From NCBI RefSeq assembly GCF_003265705.1, contig NW_020312968.1, positions 5,700,162-5,764,161 on the forward strand: DNA of 64,000 nt, in the 5' to 3' direction. A program made the translations under genes and the position numbers. Below, piece by piece: positions 1 through 11,864 of this stretch. Each line of letters opens with the position of its first letter. Position 1 is the first letter of the stretch. A model generated the notes under the pieces. It was given only the letters and a program-made list of their open reading frames with translations, had not been told where the DNA came from and made no database searches. This DNA is from Callorhinus ursinus (lineage: Eukaryota; Chordata; Mammalia; Carnivora; Otariidae).

Positions 1-87
1 GTATGTTTAATTTGTTGTTTTTCTTTGTTTTATCAATGGCAAAGATTAAGGCAATCTTTTTAATGCTGTGTCATTCAGGAGATATTT

Positions 88-1310
88 ATTTATTTATTTT
101 TTAATTTTTTAATTGTTATGTTAATCACCATACATTACATCATTAGTTCTTGATGTAGTGTTCCATGATTCATTGTTTGTGCATAACACCCAGTGCTCCA
201 CGCAGAATGTGCCCTCTTTAATACCCATCACCAGGCTAACCCATCCCCCCACCCCCCTCCCCTCCAGAACCCTCAGTTTGTTTTTCAGAGTCCATCGTCT
301 CTCATGGTTCGTCTCCCCCTCCGACTTACTCCCCTTCATTCTTCTCCTCCTGCTATCTTCTTCTTCTTTTTTTTTCTTAACATATATTGCATTATTTGTT
401 TCAGAAGTACAGATCTGTGATTCAACAGTCTTGCACAATTCACAGCGCTCACCATAGCACATACCCTCCCCAACGTCTATCACCCAGCCACCCCCTCCCT
501 CCCACCCCCCACCACTCCAGCAACCCTCAGTTTGTTTCCCGAGATTAAGAATTCCTCATATCAGTGAGGTCATATGATACATGTCTTTCTCTGATTGACT
601 TATGTCACTCAGCATAACACCCTCCAGTTCCATCCATGTCGTTGCAAATGGCAAGATCTCATTCCTTTTGACAGCTGCATAATATTCCGTTGTGTATATA
701 TACCACTTCTTCTTTATCCATTCATCTGTCGATGGACATCTTGGCTCTTTCCACAGTTTGGCTATTGTGGACATTGCTGCTATAAACATTGGGGTGCACG
801 TACCCCTTCGGATCCCTACATTTGTATCTTTGGGGTAAAACCCAGTAGTGCAATTGCTGGATCGTATGGTAGCTCTATTTCCAACTGTTTGAGGAACCTC
901 CATACTGTTTTCCAGAGTGACTGCACCAGCTTGCATTCCCACCAACAGTGTAGGAGGGTTCCCCTTTCTCCGCATCCCCGCCAACATCTGTCGTTTCCTG
1001 ACTTGTTAATTTTAGCCATTCTGACGGGTGTGAGGTGGTATCTCATTGAGGTTTTGATTTGGAGTTTCCTGATGCCAAGCGATGTTGAGCACTTTTTCAT
1101 GTGTCTGTTGGCCATTTGGATGTCTTCTTTGGAAAAATGTCTGCTCATGTCTTCTGCCCATTTCTTGATTGGATTATTTGTTCTTTGGGTGTTGAGTTTG
1201 ATAAGTTCTTTATAGATTTTGGATACTAGCCCTTTATCTGATATGTCATTTGGAAATATCTTCTCCCATTTTGTAGGTTTTCTTTTAGTTTTGTTGATTG
1301 TTTCCTTTGC
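88..1310 (-). mobile_element. 5'-truncated carnivore L1, antisense
   Basis: This is the 3' part of a LINE-1 whose sense strand is the minus strand. The left edge is T-rich (its poly(A) tail). About 100-555 is the L1 3'UTR, and about 556-1290 encodes the C-terminal part of ORF2 with the recognisable strings [12 protein letters not shown] and [13 protein letters not shown]. The ORF2 frame is open from 1148 to about 840 and resumes in another frame down to the stop at 556, so a frameshift lies near 840 (one base appears to be missing in the run after ctttggggtaaa). The element is dead and has lost all upstream ORF2 and ORF1. Target-site duplication was not found. The same 3' sequence recurs at 41183, 49478, 10456 and 63021, which supports the family call. 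Confidence 0.93.
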
Positions 1311-2030
1311 TCTAGCACCTCATCTTATAAAAGAAATTATTTAATTGCAAATTTATTATAAAATCACAAACACTACATAGTGTATCCACTTATAAATAAA
1401 TGAAGACTATCATTGACTTATAGACCCCTTAGAATGTAAAGTGCTATACTGTTACACATTTTAACAACTCACTAATTCATAAGGCAAATATCTTATTATT
1501 TAATTACTAGAATGGTCATAGAGTTTTACCCCAGAACCAAAATATATATAATAGTAACTTTCACCAATTGATTTAATTTTATACTTAGGATTTACTTACA
1601 CTTAATCTACTCACCTTCCACATGCTGAAAGCTCACATATTTCCTAATAACATTTAGGGATTTGATAACTCCCTAAAACTAGATTTTCTAATCCAGAACA
1701 TATATATGCCTAGTTTTTTTTAAACATTTCTTATTACATAATGTCAAAATATATACCACAACTCCAATATGAGTTTGGAAAATTCCTCTTTATCCCTTTG
1801 ACAGGTTATTTATAGAAATAACAACACAAAATTTTAGGGCAAACCAATCATCAAAAAAGGGCAGGTGTTTTGGTTTGTTACAACCTTCTCAACACCATGT
1901 TTTTCCATCTTTCTCATAGGATAAAATGTTAAATATTGTCAGATCAGTCAAGGAAATGAAATAAATTTGGGGCATTTCCCAAATCTAACAATCTTCCAGC
2001 ATTTTCTTCTTTCAAATTAGAATAATTGCT
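1311..2030. other. AT-rich stretch, nothing recognised
   Basis: No long reading frame, RNA gene or repeat that I recognise. It is AT-rich with many short A and T runs. Confidence 0.5.
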
Positions 2031-2400
2031 ACATAAACTATAATACATTTAATATTTTATATATTTTATTATGAAATGTTTCAAATACACAGAAAAGTTC
2101 AGAAAAAATTAATGAACACTTGGGTAGCTACCATCAGGTTTAAAAAAGTGCTAAATGTTCTGATTGTTTTTCTGAAAATAAAACAACGCAGATACAAGAA
2201 GAGCCCCCTTTATACCCTCTTTTGATATGATTTGCCCCCTTCCCTCTTTTATTGCATAAGGTAACCACTATTCTCTGTTTTTAAACTTTTACGACTGTGT
2301 ATGCTTATATATAGTAAATAGTACCTGTATTGTCTTAATATTTTTAGATACCTTTATATCATTGGATCATGGTGGCAGTTTTCTTTCTTATCTTTCCCTT
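2030..2400. repeat. Probable old interspersed repeat fragment
   Basis: The stretch running through cagaaaagttcagaaaaa, a CCC-rich tail (agagcccccttt, tttgcccccttccctc) and ggtaaccactattctctg looks like a decayed LINE-type repeat seen commonly in mammals. I cannot name the subfamily or orientation with certainty. Confidence 0.4.
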
Positions 2401-4082
2401 TCTGATTCTTCTTTTAAAATAGAATTACTTCTTAACTTTGTCATCCTCTAGTGTAAATCTTAAGAGCAGAAAATGTTTATTACTGATGACTGGATTCTAC
2501 CTACACCTATATCCTATGCCTTTCTCCCACAGAGAGCATTTTGTTGGCAAGGGGATGACTCATTTGTGTATCTTTTATTTTACAAAAGTTAGATATTTTG
2601 AATGTCGTTTGGAAGTACAACTGTTGCTGTCCTCAAGAACTGATGGTAGGCAGCAGTTCAGATGACTTCTTCATGGTAAACTGAAAACATAACTTCTCTG
2701 AATGGTGGGAAAAACAAACAAACAAACTTTTATAGTCTCATGCTGGAGAAAATTTAAAAATTTGGTATGGAACCAAGGGAGCTTGGCATTCTCTGTGTTT
2801 ATTCACTTTTGGTGTTTACTTGGGTGAGCTGGATGTGTGGACTGCAATTAATAAATGGCAACTCGCATTATTTAGTTTTTGTCTGAGTCCTTTTGACAGT
2901 AGTGGCTTCTAAACACACAACTCCTAGATGTCTGTTTCTCCTCTGTTTGATTTGTTCGGTTTCCACAATATATATCATGTTACAGCTTACTGAAAGTATT
3001 AATTCTAGGTCTGGCAAGGGGGAAGAGAACAGAGTCATATGTGAAGGGGATGGGTAGGGATAAGGAGAGAGAGATAGATAAAGTAATGTGGGTGAAATCT
3101 GTTCGAAAAGAAAACTGGTATTTCTCCGGAAAATTAGCCTGAGCCGGTTAAAAAAAAAAAAAAGAAAAAAAAAGTGTCTTGTGAAGTTTGCTGGGCTGCC
3201 TCTGTCCTTCTTTGGAGGGTAACTGTCTTTCATTTTTGATTTAATTGTTCAGAACATAGCAGTGTGATAAAAGTTTTTTATGGAAATTTCTCGCAGAAAC
3301 ACAATCAATCATATTTCCAACTCTTGTGCCGTCTTGAGCCTCTGAGCCTCAAAGACTTTTTTCTGGGTAGCTTACTTGTTAAATTAGCACTGATCAAAGG
3401 CTAAAACATTTATCATGCTTATTAGTGAATAAACCTAGCAGCAGGTATCCCAAGTGAGGAAGCAAATCCTCATTTCCTGCAAGAATGAATTGGAAATTAT
3501 CCAAACTGCTTGCAAACATTTTTCAGGAGTGACGAATTGTCAAAAAGAAAGCAGGTGCTAGAAGTGGCAGCAACCAGGGTTGGGGGGGGAGAAAAGAGCA
3601 TCTTTCGACAGTACCTTCAAACTAGCCCATGGGGATGTTCTGCGGTTTGAATTACTCTAATTGCCTTGAAATCCTGCATCAGCTGACCTTACCAATGAGC
3701 TGCAGAAGAATACCCCAACTAAGACAATTTTGAAATTGAAGATTTTTCATCTTTGTTCTTCCTACCCCTTGCTGTTGTTGTTGTTTACAAGAACACAAAC
3801 TGACAAGTACCAAATTGATAGACTTTTGTTTCCGTTTATTGCAAAATGCCCAGTGCTGGTTTTTCACAGGAGCTACTGTCTCATCAGCATAATTTAATCA
3901 GGTAGCAGATGTAACAATGGAGGAAAATATGTACTGAAAATTCTTTCTTCCAGTTTTAAACTTTGTTAATAAAAATGAAAAGATGAAAATCCTTGGCACA
4001 CTTGCTCACATGTTAAAACCTTAGATCACATTTGAAAAAGATCACATTGAAAAAGATGTACTTAAAACTTTACTCAGGTAAT
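2400..4082. other. Unique sequence, no gene seen
   Basis: Mixed unique sequence. The only obvious simple sequence is an A run broken by a single G at 3149-3174. Small reading frames here have no recognisable domain and low-complexity ends. Confidence 0.5.
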
Positions 4083-4118
4083 TGTGAATGAGTGAATGAA
4101 TGAATGAATGAATGAATA
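4083..4118 (+). repeat. (TGAA)n microsatellite
   Basis: Tandem tgaa/gaat tetranucleotides, about seven units with slight variation. It could be the degraded tail of an L2 element, which often ends in such repeats. Confidence 0.85.
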
Positions 4119-4554
4119 AAACCTAAAATCAGAGAACTATGTAATATAAGCATAATTGTTACAAAGTTGCACAGAGTTGAAATCTAGCATTTCTTTTATT
4201 TTAAAGCCCATGGCTGTGCAAGTACACTCCCTTTGTCTCTGAGAATTATGATAAATTGTATCATACTTGTGAAGATTACTTAAGAGCAAGATAGAACCTT
4301 TCCTTTGTAAATATAACCAAATTGCATTTAGCAAAGGAAGGAGTAGCTTACGATATGTTTTTGGCAGACTTTAAAAAAATCAAATTCAAGGTGAACGTTT
4401 TGGGTTAGGTACCTGTGGTAATAACATACGTTGGTATCGTAAATATAACCACATGATGAGAAAGGAGATACTTACAAAAAATTATAAATGACCAGGTACT
4501 ATTTATATTTACTTCATTTAAATTAAAACAAAAAGACAGCTATTGCTTCTCACA

Positions 4555-4753
4555 TTTTTTAAAAGATTTATTTATTTGAGAGAGAGAGAGAACAGGGTGG
4601 GGAGGGGTAGAGGAAGAGGGAGAGAGAGAATCTCAAGCAGCTTCCCCACTGAGTACAGAGCCCAATGCAAGCCCTGATCCCACCACCTGAGATCATGACC
4701 TAAGCAGAAATCAAGAGTTGGATGCCTAACCGACTGAGATACCCAGGCGCCCC
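4555..4753 (-). mobile_element. Carnivore tRNA-derived SINE, antisense
   Basis: In plus orientation it runs from the T-rich tail (tttttaaaagatttattta) through a GA-rich block to the tRNA-like head, which ends in cccaggcgcccc. Imperfect flanking duplications are visible: tgcttctcaca just left and tgcttcttaca just right (from 4754). The duplication mismatch and the altered head (gagatacccagg instead of gagccacccagg) point to an older copy. Confidence 0.93.
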
Positions 4754-5082
4754 TGCTTCTTACACTTTTAACTCCAGTGAGTCTAACCACTCTTTGAATA
4801 ATGGTAGACACCCCAGTTTATGTAAGGCATCTACCTCAGTTCTATACATCTTGAAAAGCTGGTTGGAATCTTCTGTTAATTCTAGAATATCTGATCCTTT
4901 TCAGTATGGATTTGAGCACCCTGCAGGGCTGTCTTTCTCTGTTTGGTTATAATTGCTCTCGTACTATTGAAACTAGTTGGAAGCAAAAAGGAATCGGAAA
5001 ATAAACAAGACCTGTTCCTGGTCAGAAACTTTCTCTCACCTGAAACAAGATTTTATGTTCACAGCTTAGAAAAAAAATCCAG

Positions 5083-5271
5083 CGGCGCCTGGGGAGCTCA
5101 GTCGGTTAAGCGGCTGCCTTCGGCTCAGGTCATGATCCCAGAGTCCTGGGATCGAGTCCCACATCGGGCTCCCTGCTGAGCGGGGAGTCTGCTTCTCCCT
5201 CTGCCCCTACCTCCCCATGCTCTCTCTCTCTCTCTCTCTTTTTCTCTCAAAAGTAAATAAGTCAAATCTTA
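5083..5271 (+). mobile_element. Carnivore tRNA-derived SINE, sense
   Basis: The head ggcgcctggggagctcagtc is followed by the tRNA-like region with gggatcgagtccc, a CT-rich tract and an A-rich tail. It is flanked by a 13-bp direct repeat aaaaaaaatccag at 5070-5082 and 5272-5284. Confidence 0.95.
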
Positions 5272-5549
5272 AAAAAAAATCCAGAACTGCATCTCTAGCT
5301 TCCTTATAAATTCACAAATCATCTGTTTCCCCCTAGAATTTTGGATTCAGGTCATAATGAGGACTTTCCAGTTAATGCTGAGTCTACAAACATAGTGTAC
5401 CAGGCCCTTTGTAGAGTCTCGTGTCCCCATAAGTGTCTGTCAGACTCACCCTCTTTTCTACCTCGAGTGCTGCCGCTCTATTCTGAGTCTTCATTATGTC
5501 GTACCTGCGTTCCTGTTACAGCCTTTCTCTTGCTCCCGCATCTCTAGAT

Positions 5550-6060
5550 TTTCCCCTTTAGAACAATGTTGTTAAAATAACTTCTTCAGGTAAGACCCAT
5601 TCACGAGCATGAGGGGGTTTTCTCTTTCTGCCATTCAAGCACCTGGAAGTCAGTTTTCACCTGTGGTCCAGGCCACCCCTTGTTGTCTCATCGTGGGTCC
5701 TCTCTCCCAAACTAAATCGGTCCCTCTCCTTCACAAGCATCACTTGACTCATTCAGCAGGTACATATGGGACACACACTCTGTAGAGCTTCACATTTGTT
5801 TCCTTATTCTGTTCCCCTCTCAGACCTCCTCTATGTTTTGGATTGAAACTCTTATCCAGTAGGAGGCATCTCCCTTTGCTGCAACCTGGCGTCATTTCTA
5901 TCTTCACTAATACGCTCTTGTCCCTCAAGTCGGTACATTTGGTTGAGGTCAATATTTTTCAATACTTGCTTAATATCTTACTCTCTTACAAGTTAAATGA
6001 AAGCTATTTGATGGTAGGGATTGTATTTATTCTGAAAAAATTACAGACTTTTGTTGATTG
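5550..6060 (+). repeat. Possible L2 LINE remnant
   Basis: The phrase gaaagctatttgatggtag followed by ggattgtattta resembles the L2 3' region, and the upstream C-rich text (accacccctt, tccctctccttcac) fits L2. Divergence is high and the limits are uncertain. Confidence 0.35.
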
Positions 6061-7340
6061 TTTATGTATTATTTTATTATCTTATTTGTTACCAAGTGCC
6101 CAAAAGCATACTGATTTATTCATGAATATGAACATATTGGGCTTAGAATTGTTCATCAAATGGTGGAAAGGAAGGCGAAAGTTTCTCAGCTGTATTCTCA
6201 TCTGATGCTTGACTTCTTCAACAGTGTCTCTGAAAGCAACCCCCACAGCTCATCAGTTCCATCCATATTGTCTAAAACCCCCACAAATGCCAATGCTGAC
6301 ATTTTTTTTCTGTCTTCTTGAGCTGTATTCTATTTCCTCAATTGGTACAGAGTGAAGGCTGCAGAGGACGTATCATTAATCTGTCACTGCAAATCCTAAT
6401 ATTACCTACCCTAGAAAATTTGTATCAGTACCAAAAGTACTAAATACAATAGGATTTTAAGATCCGATATTTGGTAAAATATGCTACTTTCACACATATG
6501 CATTAGAGCCAAGCATTTTCTGGGTTTTGCAGCAATAGGTGTAATAAATTAAGGTCCCCATTTGAAACACAAAAACTTGTGGGTTTTTTTTTTCAATAAC
6601 AGCTGTGACAGTGTAAGAGAAATAATGGTCTCATTGATTTCCCATGCACTCCGTGTTGAGCTCTTCTTTGTGAAATAAAATTGTAGATTGTTATGTTTGG
6701 GTATAGTTTAATTTACTCAAATATACACTTAGGTTTTGAATCCCCATAGTCTAGACCTCAAAAGTGGAGGCTGAAAGTATGGTCACACAGACCGAATACA
6801 ACCTCTCAAGTCAGAACAAGGAAAATAAATTAAATGCATCAACCACTCCCTCCCAAAATTGAGTGACCACCTCTGGTCACCCCTCGTGCTGAGTGCTTAT
6901 AACCTGGAATGGGACTTCCAATAATGCATTTTAACTCCCTGCTACATATTGGAATAATCATTCTTAGGGGTTTTAAGTCTGTAATACTCTTCTTTATCTG
7001 TTGCTGGCCAGGACCTGAGAAGACAGTCAATATAATTATAATATAAATAAATATACTTATTCCGTTGGCTAATTTCTATCTGAAAACCCTGTGATGGGAC
7101 AATGGTATCTTTCTTCAGGCATGTGTTCCCCTTCCTGAGCTCCTGAGCAGTCAGATTTTTGCACGTTCTGCTGCTCAACTTCTCAAGCATGTGGCTTTAA
7201 AGCTGGAAGGTGGAAAGTCCTTAGAAAGTATCTACTTTAACTTTTATGTTTACAGGTATGAAAACCTGGAACAGGAGATGTGGAGTAATTGGATGAAAGC
7301 CAGACAGCAAGTTGAGATCCAGGAGAGACTAGTCTAGAAT
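6060..7340. other. Unique sequence, no gene seen
   Basis: No recognisable repeat head or tail and no reading frame with family features. Short minus-strand frames around 6839-7190 have no detectable domain. Confidence 0.5.
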
Positions 7341-7344
7341 AGCT

Positions 7345-7555
7345 AAGATGTGTAGTATGGTGAATTAAGAGCAAGAGCTCTACTCAGACTGTGTTCAAAT
7401 CCCAGGATTTCTACTTATTAACTATATGCTTCCCAGCATCTCAGTTTCTTTGAGTATAAAATAGATACATGCCAACACTAAATAACTTAATATATTAAGG
7501 ATGTAGAATAGTGTCTGGTACATAGTAAATGCTAAATAAATGTTAACTCAGATCA
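7345..7555 (+). repeat. MIR SINE remnant
   Basis: It reads through a decayed MIR: aagagcaagagctctactca, gttcaaatcccaggatttct, then cagtttctttgagtataaaa and the end gtacatagtaaatgctaaat. The order of blocks matches the ancient mammalian MIR family in sense orientation. Confidence 0.8.
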
Positions 7556-7717
7556 TACATCTTAAACAGGTTTACTCTTCGAGAACTGCTTTTGCAGGAT
7601 AGAAGCGAAATGATAGGATTTATGCATTTTTGGTCTGCTATTTCCTTATCATTCAAAAAAATCCATAATATGCATTTGAGACATTTCATAATTCATGGAT
7701 ACACACACAGACCACAG

Positions 7718-7753
7718 ACACATACGTGTGTGTGCGTGCATGCACGTGTGCGT
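7718..7753. repeat. Alternating purine-pyrimidine tract with palindrome
   Basis: A 36-base run alternates purine and pyrimidine without a break (CA, TA, CG and GT steps). It contains the perfect 12-base palindrome cgtgcatgcacg centred near 7740. Such tracts can adopt left-handed Z-DNA under supercoiling; whether this one does is unknown. Confidence 0.8.
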
Positions 7754-8183
7754 TTTTCAAAAAGAAACATTGGGAGACATTTCTTTCCTGTAATAATCAA
7801 AATAATCAAAATAATGTTTTCTAAGAATAAACACAGTATGTGTCCCAAACATAACAAATATCAAAATTTTAGCAAGAAAGACAAACAGTGGATGTGAAAG
7901 GCAGGATGTGAAGTGCAATAAAAATGATGGAAAGACAGATCTTAAACTCTTAGTCAAGTCCTTTTGCCATCTGAAATTTAAATAAGGTGTTTGGGGTTAG
8001 TGAGTGGAAACAAGCTGAAAGGTGGCATCGGTGCCGAGTGGGAGCTGCAGGAAAGGGGGAAAGCAGTGTCTTCATGAAAGAAAAGCATTTGCCTGACTGC
8101 AAAATTGGTCCACGGGTGACCCCAAGGAACCAGCTCTAGATAATTAGGTTCCCATTGAAATGGGCTGTCTTCCTTCTTTAAAG

Positions 8184-8184
<1 letters not shown>

Positions 8185-8231
<47 letters not shown>
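8185..8231 (+). repeat. (CA)n microsatellite
   Basis: An uninterrupted CA dinucleotide run of about 23 units. Pure arrays of this length are usually length-polymorphic. Confidence 0.98.
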
Positions 8232-8233
<2 letters not shown>

Positions 8234-9480
8234 CCCAATCTCTAAGACTTTCTGCAACCTTGATTATGCTTTTTAGTTATTCTAGCAATTTTTTTTGCCT
8301 TATCTTCCGATAATAAAAGTGTACTATTGGGGGACTAAAATATCTTTATTTACCATGTCTTTATTTAGAAATCTTTCCAGCAAAATTAATCCTAATGCAA
8401 ACTTTGAATTATTAATCACATAGGTCTAAAGATGAAAAGACGGAGACAGCAGTAATATGCATGTTAAAAATCTATTTGCCAAGTGAGTTTTACACGTATT
8501 TATGTTGTTTTTCTTTAAAATTTCCTTCCAAGTCTCTTATACTTGAAAGAAAGCTACTTCCTTTTTTATTTAAAAAAATGATATGAATCATCCATTAAAT
8601 ATAACTCCTTCCACAATATGAAATGCTGCACCACATCCAGCATATGCTTAGGAGAAACGCACACGATTTCTATCCCAGCTATTCACTGCCAGTGAATTAT
8701 CCTGGTGCTGAAAGACAAACAACCAAGGCATTAAAAGGCTACAGAAAAAAAAAAAAATGGATTTTTGTCAATTGGTGTTGAGGAAAGGAAAGCAGATTTG
8801 GTTAAGTAAAATGAATTTGATATGGGGCTAGGTATATTGATTTGAAATACTAATAACTAAAATGCACATGTTGTGTTTCATGCTAGGGGCGAGCAAACTC
8901 TCCACTTTGGCATATTTATTTTTACATTACAAGTTCAAATTTTAGTAAAAATACAGCATGTCATCTCCACAATCTCTTTTGAGTGGAAAAAAAAAAAACA
9001 TGAGCCATCCAATCCCACCGATAATTTAGTTTAAATATAAGGAACTGGGAAGTAATTTAACAAAGTATAGGATACTTTTAAATAAACCTAAGCTGTGAAC
9101 TAAATCACTTAAATAACAAAAGTGCCCAAATTTTGGATTTTGACCTAGTGCCTAGTCCCATAATTGACTCCATAAAATTAAATCTAAATATCATTGATTG
9201 GAAATTCCACCATTCTTTCATATATCACTAACAAAGAAAAAAAAACAGCTGATTAAATTTGATATGGCACTTTCTTATAACTTAGAATTTTTCACTTTAT
9301 ATTTATTGAAGGAACCATTTTATAGTCAATTAGACATAAGTATTTATTTTGAACATATATAAAAATGTAAGCAAAATAAATTGGTTATAAGGTATTTAAC
9401 CTATTCACATTTAAAGTCTCTTTTCAACTGAGAATACTGCTGTCCACTTTTCCCCAAACAATATAGTCTCCTATCCCATC
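8232..9480. other. AT-rich unique sequence
   Basis: No gene or identified repeat. It contains several A runs of 9-13 bases (for example about 8743-8757 and 8989-8999). Confidence 0.5.
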
Positions 9481-9493
9481 AAGTTGTTAAAAA
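9481..9493 (+). repeat. Left target-site duplication of inverted L1
   Basis: The sequence aagttgttaaaaa is repeated exactly at 10747-10759 on the far side of the L1. This marks both copies as products of a single insertion. Confidence 0.85.
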
Positions 9494-10461
9494 AATATGT
9501 TAGTTCATTTTTGCCTTTGCTTTCCTTGCCTTGGGCGATGTTTCTTTTCTCTTTTCTTTTCTTTTTTTTTTTATTTGACAGAGAGAGAGACAGCAAGAGA
9601 GGGAACACAAGCAGGGGGAGTGGGAGAGGGAGAAGCAGGCTTCCTGCCGAGCAGGGAGCCCGATGTGGGGCTCGATCCCAGGACCCTGGGATCATGACCT
9701 GAGCCGAAGGCAGACGCTTAACGACTGAGCCACCCAGGTGCCCCTTGGGCGATGTTTCTAGGAGGAAGTTGCTGCGGCTGAGGTCGAAGAGGTTGCTGCC
9801 TGTGTTCTCCTTTAGGATTTTCATGGACTCCTGTCTCACATTGAGGTCTTTCAACCATTTTGAGTCTATTTTTGTGTGTGGTGTAAGGAAATGGTCCAGT
9901 TTCATTCTTCTGCATGTGGCTGTCCAATTTTCCCAACACCATTTGTTGAAGAGACTGTCTTTTTTCCATTGGACGTTCTTTCCTGCTTTGTGGAAGATGA
10001 GTTGACCGTAGAGTTGAGGGTCCATTTCTGGGCTTTCTCTTCTGTTCCATTGATCTATGTGTCTGTTTTTGTGCCAGTACCGTACTGTCTTGATGATGAC
10101 AGCTTTGTAATAGAGCTGGAAGTCCGGAATTGTGATGCCACCAGCTTTGCTTTTCTTTTTCAACATTTCTCTGGCTATTCGGGGTCTTTTCTGGTTCCAT
10201 ATAAGTTTTAGGATTATTTGTTCCATTTCTTTGAAAAAAGTGGATGGTATTTTGATAGGGATTGCATTGAATGTGTAGATTGCTCTAGGTAGCATTGACA
10301 TCTTCACAACATTTGTTCTTCCAATGCATGGAACATTTTTCCATTTCTTTGTGTCTTCCTCAATTTCTTTCCTGAGGATTTTATAGTTTTCTGAGTACAG
10401 ATCCTTTGCCTCTTTGGTTAGATTTATTCCTAGGTATCTTATGGTTTTGGGTGCAATTGTA
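9494..10461 (-). mobile_element. L1 insertion, inverted ORF2 segment (with nested SINE)
   Basis: The minus strand from about 10440 down to 9760 encodes a continuous stretch of L1 ORF2 C-terminal domain, including [28 protein letters not shown] and [20 protein letters not shown]. The L1 sequence resumes left of the SINE at 9546-9743 and ends next to the duplication at 9481. It lies in the opposite orientation to the L1 3' end that directly follows at 10462, and both share one target-site duplication. This is the classic product of twin priming during L1 reverse transcription. The segment is a fragment and codes for no functional protein. Confidence 0.92.
9546..9743 (-). mobile_element. Carnivore SINE nested in L1, antisense
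   Basis: It starts with the T-rich tail (ttttctcttttcttttcttt), then a GA-rich block, and ends at the head gagccacccaggtgcccc. The target sequence cttgggcgatgtttct, which is L1 ORF2 sequence, is duplicated exactly at 9530-9545 and 9744-9759. The SINE therefore landed in the L1 after the L1 had inserted. Confidence 0.97.
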
Positions 10462-10746
10462 AATGGGAAAAAAAGAAGAAGAAGATAGCAGGAAGGGAAA
10501 AATGAAGGAGGGAAATTGGAGGGGGAGACGAACTATGAGAGACTATGGACTCTGAGAAACAAACTGAGGGTTCTAGAGGGGAGGGAGGGTGGGGTGATGG
10601 GTTAGCCTGGTGATGGGTATTAAAGAGGGCATGTACTGAATGGATCACTGGGTGTTATACGTAAACAATGAATCATGGAACACTACATCAAAAACTAATG
10701 ATGTAATGTATGGTGATTAACATAACATAATAAAAAAAATTTTAAA
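10462..10746 (+). mobile_element. L1 insertion, 3'UTR segment and tail
   Basis: Sense-orientation L1 3'UTR: an AAG-rich start (aagaagaagaagatagcagg), a G-rich middle (gaggggagggagggtggggt) and the end gtatggtgattaacataaca followed by an A-rich tail. It is the 3' half of the twin-primed insertion that starts at 9494. The exact inversion junction lies within the A/G run around 10455-10470. Confidence 0.93.
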
Positions 10747-10759
10747 AAGTTGTTAAAAA
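10747..10759 (+). repeat. Right target-site duplication of inverted L1
   Basis: Exact copy of the 13 bases at 9481-9493, directly after the L1 A-rich tail. Confidence 0.85.
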
Positions 10760-11217
10760 TTTCTACTAAATTTGAGGACCTAATTGGTTTTATTAAATGA
10801 TTCATGAAAGAGGCAGCATCCCATCCCATTCCCTCAGAGGGGAGCTTGGAGGACTTGTACAGAATGGAAGGTTTTTATAGATAGGAGGGTGGGGTGAGAA
10901 AGTTGTTGGCAAAAGAAAATAAAGGGTCGTTCTAGGCAAAGTCACCTTTCCCTAAGTGGAAGGGCGAGAGGTCTTATTAGGTGGATTACCTCACCTCCTT
11001 TTGAGGCCTTTTGACAGATGACCTGTTTGGTGCTGATCAGAAAATTCCTGGCTGACCAGTTAAGACTTAAATTTCTGGGGGAGGTTGGAACTGCAATTAA
11101 ATAAGGTACTAAGCCCTGGTTTGGTGGCTTGTTCTACGTGACACCATAGTGGGCCTGTGGTTTTCCATTTAACAGAGGACATTTCTTGAAATATTTCAGA
11201 GAGAACTAAATGTCATC
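10760..11217. repeat. Possible old LTR-like repeat, unassigned
   Basis: The text around taattggttttattaaatga, gaatggaaggtttttatag and gtggcttgttctacgtgaca, and its continuation after the SINE at 11440-11510, looks like a decayed LTR or other interspersed repeat. I cannot name the family. No reading frame of note. Confidence 0.3.
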
Positions 11218-11231
11218 AAGGCAGGACTCTT

Positions 11232-11425
11232 TTTTTTTTAAGATTTTGTTCATTTATTTGAGAGAGAGAGAGAGAAAGCCTGAGTGGGGGGGTGCAGGAA
11301 GGGGCAAAGGGAGAAGGAGACTCCCCGCTGAGCAGGGAGCCCAATGCAGGACTCGATCCCGGAACTCCAGGATCATGACCTGAGTTGAAGGCAGTTGCTT
11401 AACCAACTGAACCGCCCAGGCACCC
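11232..11425 (-). mobile_element. Carnivore tRNA-derived SINE, antisense
   Basis: T-rich tail and aagattttgttcatttattt on the left, GA-rich block, then a head ending in gcccaggcaccc. An exact 14-bp duplication aaggcaggactctt lies at 11218-11231 and 11426-11439. Confidence 0.96.
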
Positions 11426-11864
11426 AAGGCAGGACTCTTAAACCAGTTTTGTGGTTTATCTGGAGCTGGGCTCCTTTTGACCAGCCTTCAGCAATAATGA
11501 CAGAACCCTCCAATTCAGCCATCTCCAACTCTTCCCTGCAACTCTCTGGTTTCTAGAGGATAAAATAATGCTTCACAGTTGTCTCTGAGATTTTCTTTTA
11601 AGCCACTGACACTCAATTTGCACGTTTTGGCATAGCCATTTTTACTTTTACTGAAGGATGGGCAATGACAATCACTACAAATAGACATCAGAAATATTAA
11701 AATGTTAAAAAAAAGTCTGTATCTTAGAATTGACAGGTGCATGGTTATGTCACAGCTGAAAATTGCTGCATTTAGTGCAGCGTGATTATAAAAACCTTGC
11801 AGAGCATTTAATCTTTGACCAGTTGGTCTTAGTATCTTCACAATATGTAATCCTTATCTGTCTC

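Noticed and set aside
595..1215. 206-codon plus-strand frame
   Set aside because: It is the antisense of L1 ORF2; the coding signal is on the other strand.
8185..8231. Regular repeats as CRISPR-like array
   Set aside because: Plain CA dinucleotide microsatellite with no spacers; the genome is eukaryotic.
9471..10307. 278-codon minus-strand frame
   Set aside because: It is L1 ORF2 sequence joined to a nested SINE and left flank; not a host gene.
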